Shown here one piece after another: positions 60,073 through 64,000 of a stretch of DNA of 64,000 nucleotides (position 1 is the stretch's first letter; the number at the start of each line of letters is the position of its first letter). Origin of the DNA: JADYZU01 sp964540965 (lineage in GTDB: Bacteria > Pseudomonadota > Alphaproteobacteria > Rhodobacterales > Rhodobacteraceae). The position numbers and the translations under genes are program-made. The stretch is taken from assembly GCA_964540965.1 (NCBI GenBank), contig CAZIOT010000010.1, forward strand, positions 1 through 64,000, in the 5' to 3' direction. The notes beneath the pieces were generated by a model. The model was given only the letters and a program-made list of their open reading frames with translations. It was not told the origin of the DNA and searched no databases.

Positions 60073-61071
60073 TCACGCCGCTTCCGCCCGCCCGGTCTGC
60101 GCCAGGGCCCGCAGCAGCAGTTCGGGTCCAGCGCCCGGGCGGTTCGCCTCCTCGGACAGCGTCCGCCGCCAGGCGCGCGCGCCGGGTTGGCCGGCGAAAA
60201 GGCCCAGCATGTGCCGCGTGATCTGGTGCAGGCGGCCACCGGCGGCCAGATGCGCCTCGATATGTGGCAGCATCGCCAGCACCGCGCCTTCGCGCGTCAG
60301 CCCCGCTGCACCGCCATGGATCACCGCATCCGCCGCGCCCAGCACATCGAACGGCTGGTGATAGGCGGCGCGCCCGACCATCACCCCGTCCAGCCCCTGC
60401 CCCAGCAGCGCCGCAGCCTCGGCCAGCGTGGCAATCCCGCCGTTGACCGAGATGTCGAGCGTCGGGAACGCCGCCTTCATCCGCAGGACAAGGCCATGGT
60501 CCAGCGGCGGGATCTCGCGGTTTTCCTTGGGCGACAGCCCCTGCAGCCAGGCCTTGCGGGCATGGATGGTAAAGCGGCGGACCCCGGCGGCGGCGACGGT
60601 TTCCAGAAACCGCGGCAGCACCTCCTCGGGGTCGTCATCGTCAACGCCGATGCGGCATTTCACCGTCACCTCGACCCTCTGCGCCGCGATCATCGCCGCG
60701 ACGCAATCGGCCACCAGCCCCGGCGATTTCATCAGCACCGCGCCGAAACAGCCCGATTGCACGCGGTCCGACGGGCAGCCGCAGTTGAGGTTGATCTCGT
60801 CATAGCCGTAATCCGCCCCGATCCGCGCCGCCTGCGCCAGATCGGCCGGCACCGAACCGCCCAGTTGCAGCGCCACCGGATGTTCGGCCTCATGGAACCC
60901 GAGCAGCCGGTCACGGTCGCCGTGGATCACCGCCATCGCGGTCACCATCTCGGTGTAAAGCAGGGTATGCCGCGACAGGACGCGGTGAAAGAACCGACAT
61001 TCGCGATCAGTCAGGTCCATCATGGGCGCCACGGACAGGCGATGGGCGGCGGGGTTGGGCGGCGTCTGCAT
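60073..61071 (-). CDS. dusA: tRNA-dihydrouridine synthase DusA
   Basis: DusA reduces specific uridines in the tRNA D-loop using FMN. The 332-residue product has HRLSVAPMMDLTDRECRFFHRVLS, QLGGSVPADLAQAARIGADYGYDEINLNCGCPSDRVQSGCFGAVLM with the catalytic Cys in the CGCPSDRV/GCFGA region, and VKCRIGVDD, then FTIHARKAWLQGLSPKENR and INGGI-type SVNGGI. ATG 61071 is preferred; ATG 61083 would add four residues. Confidence 0.93.
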   Translation of the reverse strand: MQTPPNPAAHRLSVAPMMDLTDRECRFFHRVLSRHTLLYTEMVTAMAVIHGDRDRLLGFHEAEHPVALQLGGSVPADLAQAARIGADYGYDEINLNCGCPSDRVQSGCFGAVLMKSPGLVADCVAAMIAAQRVEVTVKCRIGVDDDDPEEVLPRFLETVAAAGVRRFTIHARKAWLQGLSPKENREIPPLDHGLVLRMKAAFPTLDISVNGGIATLAEAAALLGQGLDGVMVGRAAYHQPFDVLGAADAVIHGGAAGLTREGAVLAMLPHIEAHLAAGGRLHQITRHMLGLFAGQPGARAWRRTLSEEANRPGAGPELLLRALAQTGRAEAA

Positions 61072-61230
61072 GGCCGCGGCCATAGCGCGAAATGCCGGGC
61101 CGCACCAGTCTGCGGCGACCTGTCGCCTTTCGCAGCCCCCGACGCGCAAATAGGCCTCCAGCAACGACCGGCCGCCCCGCCACGGGGCAAAGCCCGATGC
61201 CAAGGCCGGCATTTACGGAAGGACCGACCG

Positions 61231-61524
61231 ATGATGACCCTGTTCCGCAGGATCGCCCTGATCGAGGGCGTGACCACCCTGCTGCTGTTCCTGATCGCCA
61301 TGCCGCTGAAATACGGGCTGGGGCAGGATGCGGTGATCCGGCCCTTCGGCATGGCGCATGGCGTGGCCTTTGTCGCCTATGTCGTGGCGATGGTGATGGC
61401 CTTTGCCGTCTGCCGCATCGGGCCGCTTGGCTGGCTGCGCAGCTTCGTCGCCTCGCTGTTTCCGTTCGGGACCTTCCTCAACGACCCTTGGGTCGCCCGG
61501 CAGGCGGCGCGGTTCACGGCCTGA
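61231..61524 (+). CDS. DUF3817 membrane protein
   Basis: A 97-residue protein with three hydrophobic helices and the DUF3817 pattern: RRIALIEGVTTLLLFLIAMPLKYGLG, RPFGMAHGVAFVAYVVAM, and a C-terminal SLFPFGTF with charged end. Function unknown. A strong GGAAGGACCGACC site precedes the ATG. Its end overlaps the end of the convergent dehydrogenase gene by 11 bases. Confidence 0.85.
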   Translation: MMTLFRRIALIEGVTTLLLFLIAMPLKYGLGQDAVIRPFGMAHGVAFVAYVVAMVMAFAVCRIGPLGWLRSFVASLFPFGTFLNDPWVARQAARFTA

Positions 61525-62611
61525 GCCGCACCCGCCCCGGCACCTCGGCCGCGCCGGTCTGCGCCGCCTTGAGCGCGGCAAAGCAATTGGCCAGCGACAT
61601 CAGGTTGCCGCGGGCGCCGTTCGACGGCTCCTGTCCCGATTCGATGGCGCAGAGCAGCGCGCCCATGGTGCCGGCAAAGCCGTCGTTGAACCATTTGCCA
61701 TGCAGGTCGGGCCGCGCCACGCCGGCCCCGGTGTGCAGTTCGACGCGCTGGTTGCCCAGATCCGGCCCGGTCGAGATCAGCGATCCCTTCGATCCGGCGA
61801 TATAGGTCGTATCCTGCGGCCCGAAGGGCGTGGCGGCATCGAACACCAGGCTTGCCTGCGCGGTGCCGAAATCCAGCAGCGCCGATCCCAGCATCGGCGC
61901 CGCCATCCCGGCCGAAGGCGGGAACTTCGCCAGCGCCTGCACGCTGTCCGCCAGCCGTCCGAAGATCGAGGTGGCGAAGTCGAACCAGTGGACGGCGAAA
62001 TCGAACAGCACCACGTCGGGCACCTGTTCAAAGGCGGTGCCGCGGATCCAGCGGTGGTCCCAGTGCAGGCCGCAATGGACCGACATGACCTCGCCCAGGA
62101 GACCGGCCTCGACCGCGGCGCGCATCCAGGCCATATGCGGCGACCAGCGGCCGTTCTGGTTGACGGCAAGCTGCAGGCCCCGCGCCTCGGCCAGGTCGCA
62201 CAGCCGTTCGCCGGCGTCCAGATCGGTGACAAAGGGCTTCTGGCTCAGGACATGCTTGCCGGCGCGCAGCGCCTGTTCGACCAGCGGATAGCGTTCCTCG
62301 GGATGCGGCGTCAGGTCCACGACCTCGATATCGCCGCGCCGCAGAAGCGCGGCATAATCGGTCAGCACCGCCGCGTCGGGAAAGAATTCCTCGGCCCGGG
62401 CGCGGGCCTTGGCCTCGTCCCGCGACAGGATCGCCACCACGTCAAACCCGTGGCTGCGGTAGGCGTCGAGATGGGCGAAGGAAATCCCGCCGGCGCCGAT
62501 CAGGGCGATGGGGTGGCGGCGTTTCGGCAGCGGCGGAAGGTAGGGCAGATCGGGGGCCTTGACCTCCAGCGCCTCGGCACTGGCAAGGGCGTAGTCGTCG
62601 CGCTCGGCCAT
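61514..62611 (-). CDS. Gfo/Idh/MocA family oxidoreductase (second of pair)
   Basis: A 365-residue NAD(P)-dependent dehydrogenase. The nucleotide loop is PIALIGAGGISFAHLDAYRSHG and the active-site Lys lies in HVLSQKPFVTDLDAGERLCDL. The usual C-terminal beta domain follows (GLHWDHRWIRGTAFEQVPDVVLFDFAVHWFDFA). Sugar or inositol substrates are typical. It follows the sister gene by three bases and a permease gene before that, so a sugar-use operon is likely. Confidence 0.88.
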   Translation of the reverse strand: MAERDDYALASAEALEVKAPDLPYLPPLPKRRHPIALIGAGGISFAHLDAYRSHGFDVVAILSRDEAKARARAEEFFPDAAVLTDYAALLRRGDIEVVDLTPHPEERYPLVEQALRAGKHVLSQKPFVTDLDAGERLCDLAEARGLQLAVNQNGRWSPHMAWMRAAVEAGLLGEVMSVHCGLHWDHRWIRGTAFEQVPDVVLFDFAVHWFDFATSIFGRLADSVQALAKFPPSAGMAAPMLGSALLDFGTAQASLVFDAATPFGPQDTTYIAGSKGSLISTGPDLGNQRVELHTGAGVARPDLHGKWFNDGFAGTMGALLCAIESGQEPSNGARGNLMSLANCFAALKAAQTGAAEVPGRVRLRP

Positions 62612-62614
62612 GCT

Positions 62615-63688
62615 CTACTCCATCAGCGGCAGGGTGCGCTTCGCCTTGGCCGAGGCGAAGGCGGTATCGACGATGCGCTGCCCGATGCGGCAGATCGCCG
62701 GGTCGAGCGGCCCCCTCACCGCTCCGCCGGTCGAAAAGGCGTGCAGCACATGTTCGATGGGCGCTCGGTCAGGCGCGGCCAGCACATCGGCGGCGATGTC
62801 ATGCGCCTCGGGCCGGGCGCGGGTTTGCAGGGTGACATGGGCGTCATAATCCCATGAGGTGATCGTGCCCTCGCTGCCGACGACGACGAAACCGCATTTC
62901 GGCTGCGGCTGCGTCACCCAGGGGTCGGTGAAGGTGCCCCAGCGGGTCTCCATCCGGCTCAGGCCGCGAACGTAGCGCAGGACCGTGATCGCATGTTCGT
63001 CAACCTCGAGCCCCGGCGCCCCCCAGGTCGTCGCCGTGACCTCGATCGGCGCCTCGCCGTTCAGGAACCAGGTGCCCAGCGTCGCGCCATAGCCAAGATA
63101 GTCGAGCAGCGAGCCCCCGCCCGAAGCGGCCTTATACCACCACGAGTCCGGCTTCTGCCGCTCGACCTCATCCCGCGTCACCGCGATCTTGTCGGCAAGG
63201 TGATACAGCGGGCCTCGGTTGCCGTCGTAGAAATGCACCTCGCAGACCTGCCCGATGACGCCTTCGTCGATCAGGCGCTTGGTGGTGTTGTGGCTGCGAT
63301 ACCAGGCAAGCGGCCAGTTGATCGCCAGCCGCACCCCGGCACGGTCGCAGGCGGCGATCATGCGGTCGGCATCGGCAAGGCTGGCGGCAAAGGGCTTTTC
63401 CATCAGGATATCAGCGCCGAAGGGGGCGATCCTCTCGACCTCGGACCCATGGTCGCCGGTGGCGGGGCACAGGATCACCAGGTCGGGGCGGGTCGCCATG
63501 CAGGCGGCGGGGTCGGTGAACACCCGGTCGGGCGGGATCGCGAAATTGGCGATGGCGCCGGCCATCCGCGCCGGATCGGCATCGCAGATGCCGGCGATCT
63601 CGGCCTTGGGGTGATCGTGGACCTGGCGCAACAGGTCGCCCATGTGCATGTGGTCGAAGTTGATGCCGACAACCCTGAACCGCGCCAT
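62615..63688 (-). CDS. Gfo/Idh/MocA family oxidoreductase (first of pair)
   Basis: A 357-residue dehydrogenase. The N-terminus differs from the usual GxGxxG: FRVVGINFDHMHMGDLLRQV, with the DHMHMGDLL stretch common in one Gfo/Idh subgroup. The catalytic Lys is in DILMEKPFAASLADADRMI, and GSLLDYLGYGATLGTWF follows. Its start is two bases after the permease stop. Substrate unknown, probably a sugar or its oxidised form. Confidence 0.88.
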   Translation of the reverse strand: MARFRVVGINFDHMHMGDLLRQVHDHPKAEIAGICDADPARMAGAIANFAIPPDRVFTDPAACMATRPDLVILCPATGDHGSEVERIAPFGADILMEKPFAASLADADRMIAACDRAGVRLAINWPLAWYRSHNTTKRLIDEGVIGQVCEVHFYDGNRGPLYHLADKIAVTRDEVERQKPDSWWYKAASGGGSLLDYLGYGATLGTWFLNGEAPIEVTATTWGAPGLEVDEHAITVLRYVRGLSRMETRWGTFTDPWVTQPQPKCGFVVVGSEGTITSWDYDAHVTLQTRARPEAHDIAADVLAAPDRAPIEHVLHAFSTGGAVRGPLDPAICRIGQRIVDTAFASAKAKRTLPLME

Positions 63689-63690
63689 AG

Positions 63691-64000
63691 CTACCCCCTG
63701 CTGTCCGTCAGCCTGATATAGACCGCCGCCACCACCACGATGATGCCGCCAAAGATGATGCCGCGCAGCCCTTCGTCGATCTGCACCACGGTCAGAAGCG
63801 AGGTCAGCACCTGCAGGATCAGCGCGCCGACGATGGTGCCGGAATAGGATCCACGCCCGCCGAAGATCGAGGTGCCGCCGATCACCGCCGCGGCGACCGC
63901 GGGCAGCAGGCGGGGTTCGACCAGCGACAGCGACGGCGCCTTGATGAGGCCGACATACAGCAGGCCGGTGATGCCGGCGATCAGCGCCGACAGCGTGTAA
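63691..64000 (-). CDS. Sugar ABC transporter permease, C-terminal part (truncated at window edge)
   Basis: The last 103 codons of a membrane protein that runs off the right edge. It reads YTLSALIAGITGLLYVG and VEPRLLPAVAAAVIGGTSIFGG followed by RGSYSGTIVGALILQVLTSLL and a last helix. This is the conserved end of ribose/xylose-type (RbsC family) permeases. A start at the GTG inside the segment would be wrong; the frame is open to the edge. It leads into the dehydrogenase pair on the same strand. Confidence 0.88.
   Translation of the reverse strand, partial: YTLSALIAGITGLLYVGLIKAPSLSLVEPRLLPAVAAAVIGGTSIFGGRGSYSGTIVGALILQVLTSLLTVVQIDEGLRGIIFGGIIVVVAAVYIRLTDSRG

Overview
The window is 64 kb of very GC-rich DNA with dense, overlapping genes and high-GC third codon positions. 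It looks like the chromosome of a Rhodobacterales alphaproteobacterium (Paracoccus/Rhodobacter type). The signs are a 14-subunit nuo cluster broken up by small extra genes and followed by birA-coaX-rnj, tatABC next to a DUF815 ATPase, a Hint-domain protein, surE-pcm-nlpD, and short multi-hairpin intergenic repeats around an ATATCC/GGATAT core. No rRNA, tRNA, CRISPR array, transposase or prophage was recognised, and no gene-free stretch exceeds 300 bases. The longest, 36934-37198, shows nothing I can name.

Layout. 1-9.1 kb (+): radA-cvpA-purF; an ArsR/SRPBCC pair (-) with a clear palindromic operator; DUF1801, a sulfotransferase-like protein and an atypical SDR in translationally coupled order; then surE-pcm-nlpD. 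9.1-16.3 kb: a repeat patch, tatABC plus DUF815 (-), a WYL regulator with a probable auto-operator, an orphan Fbp-type ABC ATPase, a second atypical SDR, a Hint-domain protein and a lipoprotein. 16.4-22.2 kb: prfC, a transglutaminase-like protein, a protein with an Ada-like Cys motif, a DEAD-box helicase and an exported protein of unknown function.

22.2-48.8 kb (-) is one long run from nuoA to rnj. It holds all 14 complex I genes (A, B, C, D, E, F, G, H, I, J, K, L, M, N) and 14 additional ORFs between them. About ten of these are predicted exported, lipid-anchored or membrane proteins. The most striking is an exported 821-residue protein between nuoD and nuoE, built from about ten two-cysteine units, three of them encoded by apparently identical 219-bp tandem repeats. 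It is followed by a lipoprotein that looks like a single unit. A 58-residue four-cysteine ORF between nuoK and nuoL is also likely real. A candidate nuo promoter lies at 48866-48894.

48.9-64 kb: an exported SNase-like protein, an LprI-like protein, an isovaleryl-CoA dehydrogenase-type enzyme, CreA, a DegT aminotransferase, a Tet-type MFS exporter, a phosphoglycolate phosphatase-like HAD, and glmU-glmS (UDP-GlcNAc synthesis). Next come two tandem small paralogues of unknown function with a structured leader and overlapping alternative hairpins, an AlkD-like protein, a second copy of the repeat seen at the left edge, dusA, a DUF3817 protein, and the end of a probable sugar operon (two Gfo/Idh/MocA dehydrogenases and a truncated ABC permease). 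All functional calls rest on reading motifs and gene order; no database search was possible.
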